DNA of 64,000 nucleotides, from positions 1,846,513-1,910,512 of the forward strand of contig NZ_JADKSG010000001.1 in NCBI RefSeq assembly GCF_015350805.1, written 5' to 3'. This DNA is from Herbiconiux sp. VKM Ac-1786. GTDB lineage: Bacteria > Actinomycetota > Actinomycetes > Actinomycetales > Microbacteriaceae. The position numbers and the translations under genes are program-made. Positions 32,089 to 40,892 of this stretch are shown in pieces (within the stretch, counting starts at the first letter, position 1; each line of letters begins with the position of its first letter). The notes under the pieces were generated by a model. The model did no database searches. It saw only the letters and a program-made list of their open reading frames with translations, and had not been told where the DNA came from.

Positions 32089-32634
32089 TTACTTCGCGCG
32101 GTTGGGGGTGCGGTTCTCGGCCGAGACCATCCAGGCGAACTGCTCGAGCTTGTCGATGATCGCGTGCAGGATGTCGGCGCTCGTCGGGTCTTCCTCGTCG
32201 ACCTCGTCGTGCACCTCGCGCATCGTGCCGACCGTCGCCTCGAGGCGCTGCGTGATGAGGTCGACCGTCTCGGCCGTGTCGACCTCGCCGTTCGGGTACT
32301 CGGGCAGCGTCGTGGTGGCCGCGACGGTGTCGCTGCGGCCGTCGGGCGAGGCGTGCAGGGCGCGCAGGCGCTCGGCGACCACGTCGGAGAACTCGCGGGC
32401 CGCGTCGATGATCTCGTCGAGCTGCAGGTGCAGGTCGCGGAAGTTCTTGCCCACCACGTTCCAGTGGGCCTGCTTGCCCTGCAGGTGCAGCTCGATCAGG
32501 TCGACGAGCACCTTCTGGAGGTCGTCGGTGAGCTGCTTGGAGGCCGTGAAGCCCTTCTCGGCGTTCTGGCGTCGGGTGGTCTTGGCGCCGCCGTCGGCGG
32601 GAGCCTCGACAGTGCGTTCGATGGTGCTGGTCAT
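32089..32634 (-). CDS. dps: Dps family DNA-binding ferritin-like protein
   Basis: 181 aa. The ferritin-like four-helix core includes the conserved segment LHLQGKQAHWNVVGKNFRDLH with the ferroxidase His, and LDEIIDAAREFSDVVAERL with the Asp/Glu ligands contributed at the dimer interface; LEQFAWMVSAE closes the domain. An N-terminal tail of about 25 residues (ERTVEAPADGGAKTTRRQNA) could contact DNA. As a Dps dodecamer it would oxidise and store iron and protect DNA in starvation or peroxide stress. AAAGGA lies 8 nt before the ATG. It follows the AI-2E family gene on the same strand by 81 bp but probably has its own promoter. Confidence 0.93.
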   Translation of the reverse strand: MTSTIERTVEAPADGGAKTTRRQNAEKGFTASKQLTDDLQKVLVDLIELHLQGKQAHWNVVGKNFRDLHLQLDEIIDAAREFSDVVAERLRALHASPDGRSDTVAATTTLPEYPNGEVDTAETVDLITQRLEATVGTMREVHDEVDEEDPTSADILHAIIDKLEQFAWMVSAENRTPNRAK

Positions 32635-32715
32635 TTACGAATCCTTTCGTCGCTGACCAGACCGACCGTACGCCCGGGCGCCGACATCCGCTCGTCTCTG
32701 CCGGGGGCGGTACGG

Positions 32716-33852
32716 CTAGACCTTGGCGTCCTGCTTCGGGAAGACGACCTTCTGCACGATGATGATCGCCGAGGCGGCGACCGGGATCGCGACGAGCGCG
32801 CCGAGCACCGAACCGAGCGTGCCGCCCGCCACCGCCGCGATGACCACGATCGAGCCGGGCACCGAGACCGCGCGGTTCATGATGCGGGGGCTGAGGAAGT
32901 AGGCCTCGACCTGCATGTAGACCAGGTAGTAGATCAGGGCGACCAGCGCCGTGACCGGCGAGGCGAAAAGGCACACCAGCACGATGATCAGCGAGCCGCT
33001 GAGTGTTCCGACGAGCGGGATGAGCGACGCCAGGAAGGCCACGAAGGCGAACAGCACGGGCAGCGGGGCGCCGATGATCGACAGGAAGATCAGGCTCAGG
33101 ATGCCGTTGATCGACGCGAGGCCGATCTGGCCCACGACGTAGCGGCCGACGGCGCCGGTGACGTCCTCGGTGAGGGACGCGAACGAGGCCCGCTTGTTGG
33201 CCGGCACGAAGCGGTAGGTGACCTTCTTCATGCTGCGCAGCGACGCGAGGAAGTACAGGGTCAGGATGAGCACGATGACCGAGCCGGTGAGGCCGCTGGC
33301 GATGCCGCTGCCGACCGCGAGCAGGCCGCCGCCGAGGGCGAGCAGGTTGTTCGGATCCTGCACGAAGTCGGTCGCCGACTGCACGGCCTTGTTGATGTCG
33401 ACGAAGTCGCCGAGGTTCGTCTGCACGGTCGCGACGAAGTCGCTCTTCTCGAAGTCGGTGACGAGATCGGGGAACTGGCGGAACAGGTTGCCCGCCTGAT
33501 CGACCACCAGCGGGATGACCGCGAACAGCAGGCCCACGAACAGGCCGATCACCGCGGCGAACACGATCACGATGGCGAGCGGGCGCGGCATGCGGCGCTC
33601 GAGCCAGGAGACGAGGGGGTCGAGGCCGAGGGCGAGGAAGAGGGCGACGCCGACGTAGATCAGCACCGTGCTCAGCTGCGTGACGGCGGCACCGATGACG
33701 AGCGAGAGCAGCACTCCGAGCCCGCCGACGAGGCCGATGCGGAACGCGTTGATCCGCACCCCCGGCACGCTGTTCGAGCCGCCGACCTCGAGATCGGAGC
33801 CCGGCTGGAGCGCCGCCGTCTCGGGGGTGCGCGGCGATTTCTTCCTGAACAC
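32716..33852 (-). CDS. AI-2E family (TqsA/PerM-like) membrane transporter
   Basis: 378 aa with about eight transmembrane segments. Family features are the N-terminal pair LVGGLGVLLSLVIGAAVTQL and VGVALFLALGLDPLVSWLERR, a soluble helical region between TM3 and TM4 (NLFRQFPDLVTDFEKSDF), and the C-terminal VEAYFLSPRIMNRAVSVPGS followed by GGTLGSVLGALVAIPVAA. The family includes TqsA (AI-2 export) and Na+/H+ antiporter-like members; which of these applies here cannot be said. The GTG at 33852 has GAGGG 6 nt upstream. It is encoded upstream of dps in the same direction. Confidence 0.88.
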   Translation of the reverse strand: MFRKKSPRTPETAALQPGSDLEVGGSNSVPGVRINAFRIGLVGGLGVLLSLVIGAAVTQLSTVLIYVGVALFLALGLDPLVSWLERRMPRPLAIVIVFAAVIGLFVGLLFAVIPLVVDQAGNLFRQFPDLVTDFEKSDFVATVQTNLGDFVDINKAVQSATDFVQDPNNLLALGGGLLAVGSGIASGLTGSVIVLILTLYFLASLRSMKKVTYRFVPANKRASFASLTEDVTGAVGRYVVGQIGLASINGILSLIFLSIIGAPLPVLFAFVAFLASLIPLVGTLSGSLIIVLVCLFASPVTALVALIYYLVYMQVEAYFLSPRIMNRAVSVPGSIVVIAAVAGGTLGSVLGALVAIPVAASAIIIVQKVVFPKQDAKV

Positions 33853-33960
33853 GAAGAGCCCTCATCTCGTCTGGTGATCGCAACACTAGCCCGTCGCACA
33901 CCGGGGCGGCTCTCCGTGCGTTAATGGACTCACACCATCGCGCGCGGGAGGACTCTGGCA

Positions 33961-34320
33961 ATGGGAAAGCTGCTGTACGGCACGTCGGGCATCGAGATCG
34001 AGTTCGACGACCGCACCCTCACCCACCTGCAGATCGTGATCGCCGCGAAGCTCCGCCGCAAGGAGAGCTTCTTCTTCTCCTGGAAGGACGACCCGGCCAT
34101 CGGCGACGGCCGCTCGAGCATCTGGCTCGACTCGTCCATCCCGCTCTACTTCAAGTTCGCGGGCGGCCGCGTGCCCTCGATCAACCGCGAGTGGCTCGAC
34201 GTGCTCACCGCCTCCTCGAACGGCTCCGGCGGCCTCCAGTTCACCGAGGAGCCCGGCTCGGGCGGCAGCAACGGCCACTCCCACGGCGGCGCCTCGGGCG
34301 GCCCCGCCACCGTGCGCTGA
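33961..34320 (+). CDS. DUF7882-type small protein of unknown function
   Basis: 119 aa. Opens MGKLLYGTSGIEIEFDDRTL and contains HLQIVIAAKLRRKESFFFSW, GRSSIWLDSSIPLYFKFAGG and EWLDVLTASSNGSGGL; the rest is a Gly/Ser/His-rich tail. I recognise this pattern as a small family common in Microbacteriaceae that is often labelled ATP-dependent DNA ligase in error; there is no ligase motif here. The length, mixed alpha/beta pattern and lack of signal peptide point to a small cytoplasmic protein. GGGAGGA precedes the ATG. It stands alone between convergent or divergent neighbours. Confidence 0.8.
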   Translation: MGKLLYGTSGIEIEFDDRTLTHLQIVIAAKLRRKESFFFSWKDDPAIGDGRSSIWLDSSIPLYFKFAGGRVPSINREWLDVLTASSNGSGGLQFTEEPGSGGSNGHSHGGASGGPATVR

Positions 34321-34360
34321 GCGGAGCCCGCGCCCGGGCCCGCGCCCGCGCGACCTCGAC

Positions 34361-35053
34361 TCAGAGCGCCTCGGCCTGCGGCCCGGTGCCCGCCACCGGC
34401 TCGGTGCCCAGCCAGGTCAGGCGCACGGCGGCGCCGTCGAGCAGCCGCCCCACCTCCGCGGCGTCGATCGGGCTCGCCGCGGTGTAGTCGATCGTGTACC
34501 GCTGCTCGAGCTGCTCGTACCCGCCCGAGGCGGACATGGCGGCGTCGTGCTCCTTCAGCAGCGCGAACACTCGCTCGATCGACGCGTTCGACTCCTCGAG
34601 CGAAGGCCCGGCCGTGGTGACCACCTCGACGGCGAGCGGTGCCGTCTCCAGCAGCTGCCGCAGCTCGCCGGTCGCGGTTCCGAGCAGCACGACCCGCGCC
34701 GGCGGAACCTCGTCGGCCCTCCACTCGCCCTCGACGTACTGCCCCGGGAACCGCAGCGACAGCTCGGTCACCAGGGCGCCGAACTGCGCGTCGTCGCCCG
34801 GCTCGGCGCTCCCGAGCACCTCGCGCGCCAGCGCGGGAGCCTCCGTCGTGTCGGCGAGGTCGACCGTCGAGGGGGCCAGGGCGATCGCGGCCGCTGCGGG
34901 GGGAGTGGTCGCCGCCGAGGTGGGCGCCGGCGGGGTGGCGGCTGCCGGGGCGGGCGCCGGCGCCGGCGTGGCCGTGCAGCCGGCCACGGCGGCGGTCAGC
35001 ACAGCGGCGGCGAGCAGAGCGGTGGCGGGCACGGTGCCGGGGCGCATCCTCAT
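34361..35053 (-). CDS. Putative lipoprotein of unknown function
   Basis: 230 aa. Signal peptide with lipobox VAGC at residues 23-26, then a Pro/Ala/Thr-rich linker to about residue 62, then a soluble domain with no motif I recognise (AREVLGSAEPGDDAQFGALV, VVLLGTATGELRQLLET, YTIDYTAASPIDAAEVGRLL). The protein is probably tethered to the outer face of the membrane. The ATG at 35053 follows TAGGCT by 6 nt. It is divergent from the kdpD gene, with about 80-115 bp between the starts, but nothing in the sequence links it functionally to KdpD. Confidence 0.75.
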   Translation of the reverse strand: MRMRPGTVPATALLAAAVLTAAVAGCTATPAPAPAPAAATPPAPTSAATTPPAAAAIALAPSTVDLADTTEAPALAREVLGSAEPGDDAQFGALVTELSLRFPGQYVEGEWRADEVPPARVVLLGTATGELRQLLETAPLAVEVVTTAGPSLEESNASIERVFALLKEHDAAMSASGGYEQLEQRYTIDYTAASPIDAAEVGRLLDGAAVRLTWLGTEPVAGTGPQAEAL

Positions 35054-35059
35054 GGCGAC

Positions 35060-35065
35060 AGCCTA
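35060..35065 (-). promoter_or_regulatory. -10 box TAGGCT of the lipoprotein gene
   Basis: TAGGCT is exactly 6 nt before the ATG at 35053 on the minus strand; leaderless start predicted. Confidence 0.45.
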
Positions 35066-35169
35066 GGCGCGGCGGGCGGAACGGCGCGGGCGGGTCGACG
35101 GCGGTCGGGGCGCGGAACTACGCTCTAGGTCAGATGCCCGGCCGGTGCGGCGGGGCCGTGGAGGAGTGG

Positions 35170-37743
35170 ATGCCCGTGGGGCGGGGTGCGCTGCGGGTTC
35201 TGCTGGGGGCGGCGCCCGGCGTGGGCAAGACCGTGGCGATGCTCGACGAGGGGCGGCGGCTGGCCGGCGAGGGCCGCGACGTCGTGATCGCGGTGGTCGA
35301 GTCGCACGGGCGCACCGCGACCGAGGCCGCGGCCGAGGGGCTCGAGGTCGTGCCCAGGAGACGGGCCGAGCACCGCGGTGTCGGGCTCGGCGAGCTCGAC
35401 CTCGAGGCGGTGCTGGCGCGTGCGCCCGAGGTCGCGCTGGTCGACGAGCTCGCGCACACGAACGCGCCCGGTCTCGCGCACGCGAAGCGCTGGCGCGACG
35501 TCGAGGCCCTCCGCGACGCCGGGATCGACGTGATCACGACCGTCAACATCCAGCACGTCGAATCGCTGAACGACGTCGTTCAGCAGATCACCGGGGTGCC
35601 GCAGCACGAGACGGTTCCGGATGCGGTGCTGCGCGACGCCGATCAGGTCGAGCTCATCGACCTCGCCCCGGGCGCGCTCCGCGAGCGGCTCGCCGCGGGC
35701 CGCGTCTACCCGGCGTCCCGGATCGACGCCGCCCTGTCGAACTTCTTCCGCCTCGGCAACCTGACGGCTCTCCGCGAGCTGGCGCTGCTCTGGCTCGCCG
35801 ACGAGGTCGACTCCGCCCTGCAGCGCTACCGCGACGACCACGGCATCGGCGCCCCGTGGGAGGCGCGGGAGCGCGTCGTCGTCGCCCTCACCGGCGGCCC
35901 CGAGGGCGAGACCCTGCTGCGCCGCGGCGCCCGCATCGCGGCGCGGTCGGCCGGCGGCCGCCTGCTGGCGGTGCACGTGAGCGCTCCCGACGGGCTGCGG
36001 GAGCGGCATCCCGAGGCCCTCGCCCGCCAGCGCTCGCTCGTCGAGAGCCTCGGCGGCAGCTTCCACCAGGTGGTCGGGGACGACGTGCCGGGCGCGCTCG
36101 TCGGCTTCGCCCGCGCCTCGAACGCCACGCAGCTCGTGCTGGGGGCGTCGCGGCGCAGCCGGCTCGCCGCGCTGGTCACCGGGCCGGGGATCGGGGCGAC
36201 GGTCATCCGCGAGTCGGGCGACATCGACGTGCACATCGTCACCCATGCCGCCGCGGGCGATCGGCGCCGGCTGCCCGGCACCCGCGGGTCGCTGACGGTG
36301 CGCCGCCGGGTCGGCGGCTTCGCGTTCGCGCTCGTCGCGGGCCCGCTGCTGACCTGGCTGCTCTCGGCCGTCCGCAGCGACGAGTCGATCACCTCGGAGG
36401 TGCTCGCGTACCAGCTTCTCGTGGTGGTCGCGGCGCTGATCGGTGGGCTCGGCCCCGCGCTCTTCTCGGCCGTGCTCTCGGGGCTGACCCTCGACTACTT
36501 CTTCGTCGAACCGCTCTACAGCGTCACCATCGCCGACCCGCTGCACGCCCTGGCGCTCGCGCTCTACGTCGTGATCGCGGTGCTCGTGTCGCTCGTGGTC
36601 GACCGCGCCGCCCGGCGGGCCCGCGCCGCCCGCCGCTCGGCCGCCGAGTCGGAGCTGCTCGCGACCGTGGCCGGCAGCGTGCTGCGGGGGCAGGATGCGC
36701 TGCAAGCCCTGGTCACCGTCACCCGCGAGGCGTTCGGGCTCACCGCGGTGCGGCTCGTGCGCGCCGGGCAGGTGCTCTACGCCACCGAGGGGCCGGCCGG
36801 GCCGGTCAGAGCGGATGCGCGGCCCGCGCCCGGCGACACCGACGCCGTGACGCGGGTGCCGCTCGCCGCCGAGGGCGACCCCGACCCCGACTCCGACGGC
36901 GACCCCGACGGCGCGGTGCTCGAGCTGCACGGCCGCACGCTCTCGGCCGCGGACCGCCGCATGCTCGCGGTGATCGTGGCGCAGCTCTCCGCCGCCCTCG
37001 AGCACCAGGGCCTGGCCGAGACCGCCAGCGGCCTCGCCCCGCTCGCGGCGGCCGACCGGGTGCGCTCGGCGCTGCTCGCCGCGGTGGGCCACGATCTGCG
37101 CCGCCCGCTGGCCAGCGCGACGGCCGCCGTGACCGGCCTCCGCTCCGAGCTGCCCGAGGCCGACCGCGAGGAGCTGCTGAGCACCGCCGAGGAGAGCCTC
37201 GGCGCCCTCGGCCGACTGCTCACCGACCTGCTCGACGTGAGCCGGGTGCAGGCCGGCGTTCTCGGCGTCTCGCTCGCCCCGGTCGACCTCGACGACATCG
37301 TGCCCGCGGTGCTCGACGAGCTCGGCGCCGGGCCCGAGCAGGTCGAGCTCGAGCTGCCGCCGGGGCTCCCGGCCTTCGAGGCCGATCCGGTGCTGCTCCA
37401 GCGGGTGCTCGTGAACCTGCTCTCGAACGCGCTGCGCTTCTCGCCCGCCGGGGAGCGGGTGGTGGTGTCGGCCAGCGCGTTCGCGGGGCGGGTGGAGCTG
37501 CGCGTCGTCGACCGCGGGCCGGGCATCCCCGCCGACCGGCGGAGCGAGGTGTTCGTGCCGTTCCAGCGGCTCGGCGACCTCGACAACCTCACGGGGCTCG
37601 GGCTGGGTCTGGCGCTGTCGAAGGGGTTCGCCGAGGGGATGGGCGGCACGCTCGAGGCCGAGGACACCCCCGGCGGCGGACTGACGATGGTGGTGTCGCT
37701 GCCGGTGGCGCACGACGACGAGGCGCAGGAGGCGCACGAATGA
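35170..37743 (+). CDS. kdpD: Sensor histidine kinase KdpD
   Basis: 857 aa from the ATG at 35170, preferred because GGAGG lies 5 nt upstream and KdpD homology begins there; an ATG at 35134 would add 12 residues. Domains in order: KdpD nucleotide-binding domain (LLGAAPGVGKTVAML, VDELAHTNAPG, VITTVNIQHVESLNDVV), a universal-stress-protein-like domain near residues 230-360, four clustered transmembrane segments (DUF4118) near 385-490, a GAF-like region, HisKA with the phospho-accepting histidine in VGHDLRRPLASATAAV near 640, and an ATPase domain with NLLSNALRFSP. It senses K+ limitation and phosphorylates KdpE, whose gene overlaps its stop by ATGA. No kdpFABC is present in the window. Confidence 0.93.
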   Translation: MPVGRGALRVLLGAAPGVGKTVAMLDEGRRLAGEGRDVVIAVVESHGRTATEAAAEGLEVVPRRRAEHRGVGLGELDLEAVLARAPEVALVDELAHTNAPGLAHAKRWRDVEALRDAGIDVITTVNIQHVESLNDVVQQITGVPQHETVPDAVLRDADQVELIDLAPGALRERLAAGRVYPASRIDAALSNFFRLGNLTALRELALLWLADEVDSALQRYRDDHGIGAPWEARERVVVALTGGPEGETLLRRGARIAARSAGGRLLAVHVSAPDGLRERHPEALARQRSLVESLGGSFHQVVGDDVPGALVGFARASNATQLVLGASRRSRLAALVTGPGIGATVIRESGDIDVHIVTHAAAGDRRRLPGTRGSLTVRRRVGGFAFALVAGPLLTWLLSAVRSDESITSEVLAYQLLVVVAALIGGLGPALFSAVLSGLTLDYFFVEPLYSVTIADPLHALALALYVVIAVLVSLVVDRAARRARAARRSAAESELLATVAGSVLRGQDALQALVTVTREAFGLTAVRLVRAGQVLYATEGPAGPVRADARPAPGDTDAVTRVPLAAEGDPDPDSDGDPDGAVLELHGRTLSAADRRMLAVIVAQLSAALEHQGLAETASGLAPLAAADRVRSALLAAVGHDLRRPLASATAAVTGLRSELPEADREELLSTAEESLGALGRLLTDLLDVSRVQAGVLGVSLAPVDLDDIVPAVLDELGAGPEQVELELPPGLPAFEADPVLLQRVLVNLLSNALRFSPAGERVVVSASAFAGRVELRVVDRGPGIPADRRSEVFVPFQRLGDLDNLTGLGLGLALSKGFAEGMGGTLEAEDTPGGGLTMVVSLPVAHDDEAQEAHE

Positions 37744-38441
37744 AGATCCTGATCGCCGACGACGACCCGCAGATCCTGCGGGCGCTGCGCATCACGCTCG
37801 GGTCGCAGGGCTACGAGATCGAGACGGCGGCCGACGGCGCCGAGGCGATCGCGGCGGCCGCACAGAGCTCGCCCGACCTGATCATGCTCGACCTCGGGAT
37901 GCCGCGGCTCGACGGGATCGAGGTGATCGAGGCGGTGCGCGGCTGGTCGGCGGTGCCGATCCTCGTGGTGTCGGGGCGCTCCGGTTCGGCCGACAAGGTC
38001 GATGCGCTCGACGCCGGCGCCGACGACTACGTCACCAAGCCGTTCGCCATGGACGAGCTGCTGGCGCGCATCCGGGCACTGACCCGCCGCAGCACCCCGG
38101 GCCCGTCGGGGGGCGAGCCGGTGATCGCGTTCGGCGGCGTGACCGTCGACCTCGCGACGCACCAGGTCACGCACGACGACGACCGCAGCCCGGTGCGGCT
38201 GACGCCGACCGAGTGGAAGCTGCTCGAGCTGCTGGTGCGGAACCCCGGCCGGCTCGTCACCCACCAGGAGCTGCTGACCGAGGTCTGGGGCACGCACCGC
38301 GTCAAGGAGACGGGCTACCTGCGCCTCTACATCGGGCAGCTGCGCAAGAAGCTCGAGCCCGTGCCGGCGCGCCCGCGCCACTTCGTCACGGAGGCGGGCA
38401 TGGGCTACCGCTTCCTCCCCGACCCGCCCGAGGCCGCCTGA
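37740..38441 (+). CDS. kdpE: Response regulator KdpE
   Basis: 233 aa, OmpR/PhoB type. The receiver domain opens KILIADDDPQILRALRIT and carries the phosphorylated Asp51 in LIMLDLGMPRLDG and the conserved lysine in DDYVTKPFAMDE near residue 100. The C-terminal winged helix has RLTPTEWKLLELLVRNPGRL and TGYLRLYIGQLRKKLE. The ATG overlaps the kdpD stop (ATGA), so the two are translated together. The usual target kdpFABC is not in this window; a KimA-like K+ importer is, but 36 kb away and without a recognisable KdpE site that I can identify. Confidence 0.94.
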   Translation: MKILIADDDPQILRALRITLGSQGYEIETAADGAEAIAAAAQSSPDLIMLDLGMPRLDGIEVIEAVRGWSAVPILVVSGRSGSADKVDALDAGADDYVTKPFAMDELLARIRALTRRSTPGPSGGEPVIAFGGVTVDLATHQVTHDDDRSPVRLTPTEWKLLELLVRNPGRLVTHQELLTEVWGTHRVKETGYLRLYIGQLRKKLEPVPARPRHFVTEAGMGYRFLPDPPEAA

Positions 38442-38447
38442 TACCGT
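38442..38447 (+). promoter_or_regulatory. -10 box TACCGT upstream of the four-TM protein gene
   Basis: TACCGT lies 7 nt before the ATG at 38455, immediately after the kdpE stop; leaderless start predicted. Confidence 0.4.
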
Positions 38448-38454
38448 CGAGGGC

Positions 38455-39090
38455 ATGTCCCGACCGGTGCGCACCGCCGCGATCACCCTGGTCGCCGTGG
38501 GCTCGGCCGGCCTCGTGCTGATGCTCGCGGGCTTCCTGTTCCTGCAGAACGTCTCGACCGGCCTCGACTGCGAGGCCGCCGGGGAGTGCACGGCCCGACC
38601 CGACGACGTGGCCTACACGCTCGCCCAGGTGCTGCGGTCGGTGCAGTCGGCGGTCGCCTCGGGCTCCGCGCTGGCCGTGATCCTCGGTCTCGCCGCCCTC
38701 GTCGTCCGCGCCCGACCGATCGGAGCCTCCGTGTCCTCTTCCGCCGGGCGGTCGCTGCGCCCCGTCGCACTCGTCGTCGTCGCCCTCCTCGGACTCTCGT
38801 TCGCGGTTCTCGTCGTCACCTCGCACCCGATGATGCAGACCTTCTGGAACAGCGGGGTCTGCTCCTCGACGGGCTGCGTCTACCCCGTCGAGGCCCAGCT
38901 CGCCCTGCTGCTCGCGGCCCTCGCCCCGGCGGTGTTCTCGGCCGCGCTGATCGCCCTGCCGGTGCTGGTGCTGGTCGGCGCCCTGCTCCGACCGGAGACC
39001 GACGGCTCCGCGCCGGCCGAGGCGCCCGAGCGCGCGCGGGTGACGGAGTGGGACGGGCGGGACCTCGCGCCGTTCCGGCGTCCGGAGTAG
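38455..39090 (+). CDS. Four-TM membrane protein of unknown function
   Basis: 211 aa. Hydrophobic segments lie near residues 8-30, 62-84, 98-122 and 145-178. Two extracytoplasmic loops carry cysteines (GLDCEAAGECTA and SGVCSSTGCVYP), each a Cys pair that could form a disulfide. The C-terminal 30 residues are charged and cytoplasmic. I recognise no family. It lies 13 bp after kdpE but has its own -10 box, so co-regulation with the Kdp pair is possible but unproven. Confidence 0.7.
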   Translation: MSRPVRTAAITLVAVGSAGLVLMLAGFLFLQNVSTGLDCEAAGECTARPDDVAYTLAQVLRSVQSAVASGSALAVILGLAALVVRARPIGASVSSSAGRSLRPVALVVVALLGLSFAVLVVTSHPMMQTFWNSGVCSSTGCVYPVEAQLALLLAALAPAVFSAALIALPVLVLVGALLRPETDGSAPAEAPERARVTEWDGRDLAPFRRPE

Positions 39091-39101
39091 GTCGGCGCTG
39101 G

Positions 39102-39107
39102 TAGCGT
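39102..39107 (+). promoter_or_regulatory. -10 box TAGCGT of mtnN-corA
   Basis: TAGCGT lies 7 nt before the ATG at 39115; leaderless start predicted. Confidence 0.4.
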
Positions 39108-39114
39108 CACTCGG

Positions 39115-39863
39115 ATGGACGCGCAGCACACCCCCGCCCCCCTCGCCATCGTGCAGGTCGCCATGGCCGACGAGGCCGCACCGTTCCTCGCCAGGGCCGA
39201 GGGCCCGGCCGGGGGGCCGGCCGGCGAGGGCGAGCGGGTCGGGCAGGCCGTGCTGCGTCACGTCGTGCTCGACGGCCTCCCGGTGCTGCTCGTGCACAGC
39301 GGCATCGGCTTCGTCAACGCGGCGTCGGCGCTGACCACGGCGATCGTGCGGGCGCGCGAGCAGGGTGCCGAGCATCCGCTCGTGCTCTCGGCCGGCACCG
39401 CGGGCGGTCTGGGCGCGGGCGTGGCCGCGGGCGACGTGGTGGTCGGCAGCCGGTACATCAACATCGACGCCGACGCGCGCGTGTTCGGCTACCGCCTCGG
39501 CCAGGTGCCCGGCATGCCCGCGGTCTACGACGCCGATGAGCGGATGCTCGCCGCCGTCGCCTCCCTCACCCCCGACGCCGGGGCGGACTGGGCGCTCCGC
39601 ACCGGCCCCATCGTCTCGAGCTACTCCTTCGTGACCGCCGACCGCGCCGCGATCGCCCGCGCGAATTTCCCGGAGGCCGCGGCCGTCGACATGGAGTCCT
39701 CCGCGATCGCGCAGGTCAGCTACTCCAACGGCCTCGGCTTCGCCTCCGTGCGCGGCATCTCCGACCTCGCCACCGACGACGCCCCCGCCGACCACGTCGA
39801 CAACACCGACCTGACCGCCGAGCGCTCGGCGCAGATCGTGCTCGCGCTGATCCGGGCCGCCTC

Positions 39864-39867
<4 letters not shown>
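39115..39867 (+). CDS. mtnN: 5'-methylthioadenosine/S-adenosylhomocysteine nucleosidase
   Basis: 250 aa, purine nucleoside phosphorylase fold. Seen: IVQVAMADEAAPFLAR near residue 12, LVHSGIGFVNAASALTTAI near 60, the phosphorylase-type loop LSAGTAGGLGAGVAAGDVVVG near 91, the substrate Met-Glu in AAVDMESSAIAQV near 193, and RGISDLATDD with the catalytic aspartate near 216. It hydrolyses methylthioadenosine and S-adenosylhomocysteine to adenine plus the thioribose product, recycling by-products of methylation and polyamine metabolism. The stop overlaps the corA start (GTGA), so the two genes form an operon. Confidence 0.9.
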
Positions 39868-40829
<962 letters not shown>

Positions 40830-40892
40830 GTGGGATAGTTAAGGAGCCTAGGCATCTGCCCGGCGCCGGATCCCTCCGAGAGAGACCCCCAC

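Noticed and set aside
31035-32159. ATG at 31035 as start of the second propeller gene
   Set aside because: It is in a different frame that gives an Arg/Pro-rich shadow; the signal peptide and blades begin at the ATG at 31069.
33961-34320. ATP-dependent DNA ligase for the 119-aa protein
   Set aside because: No KxDG nucleotidyl-transfer motif and far too short; the LigD ligase in the window is the gene at 3738-6260.
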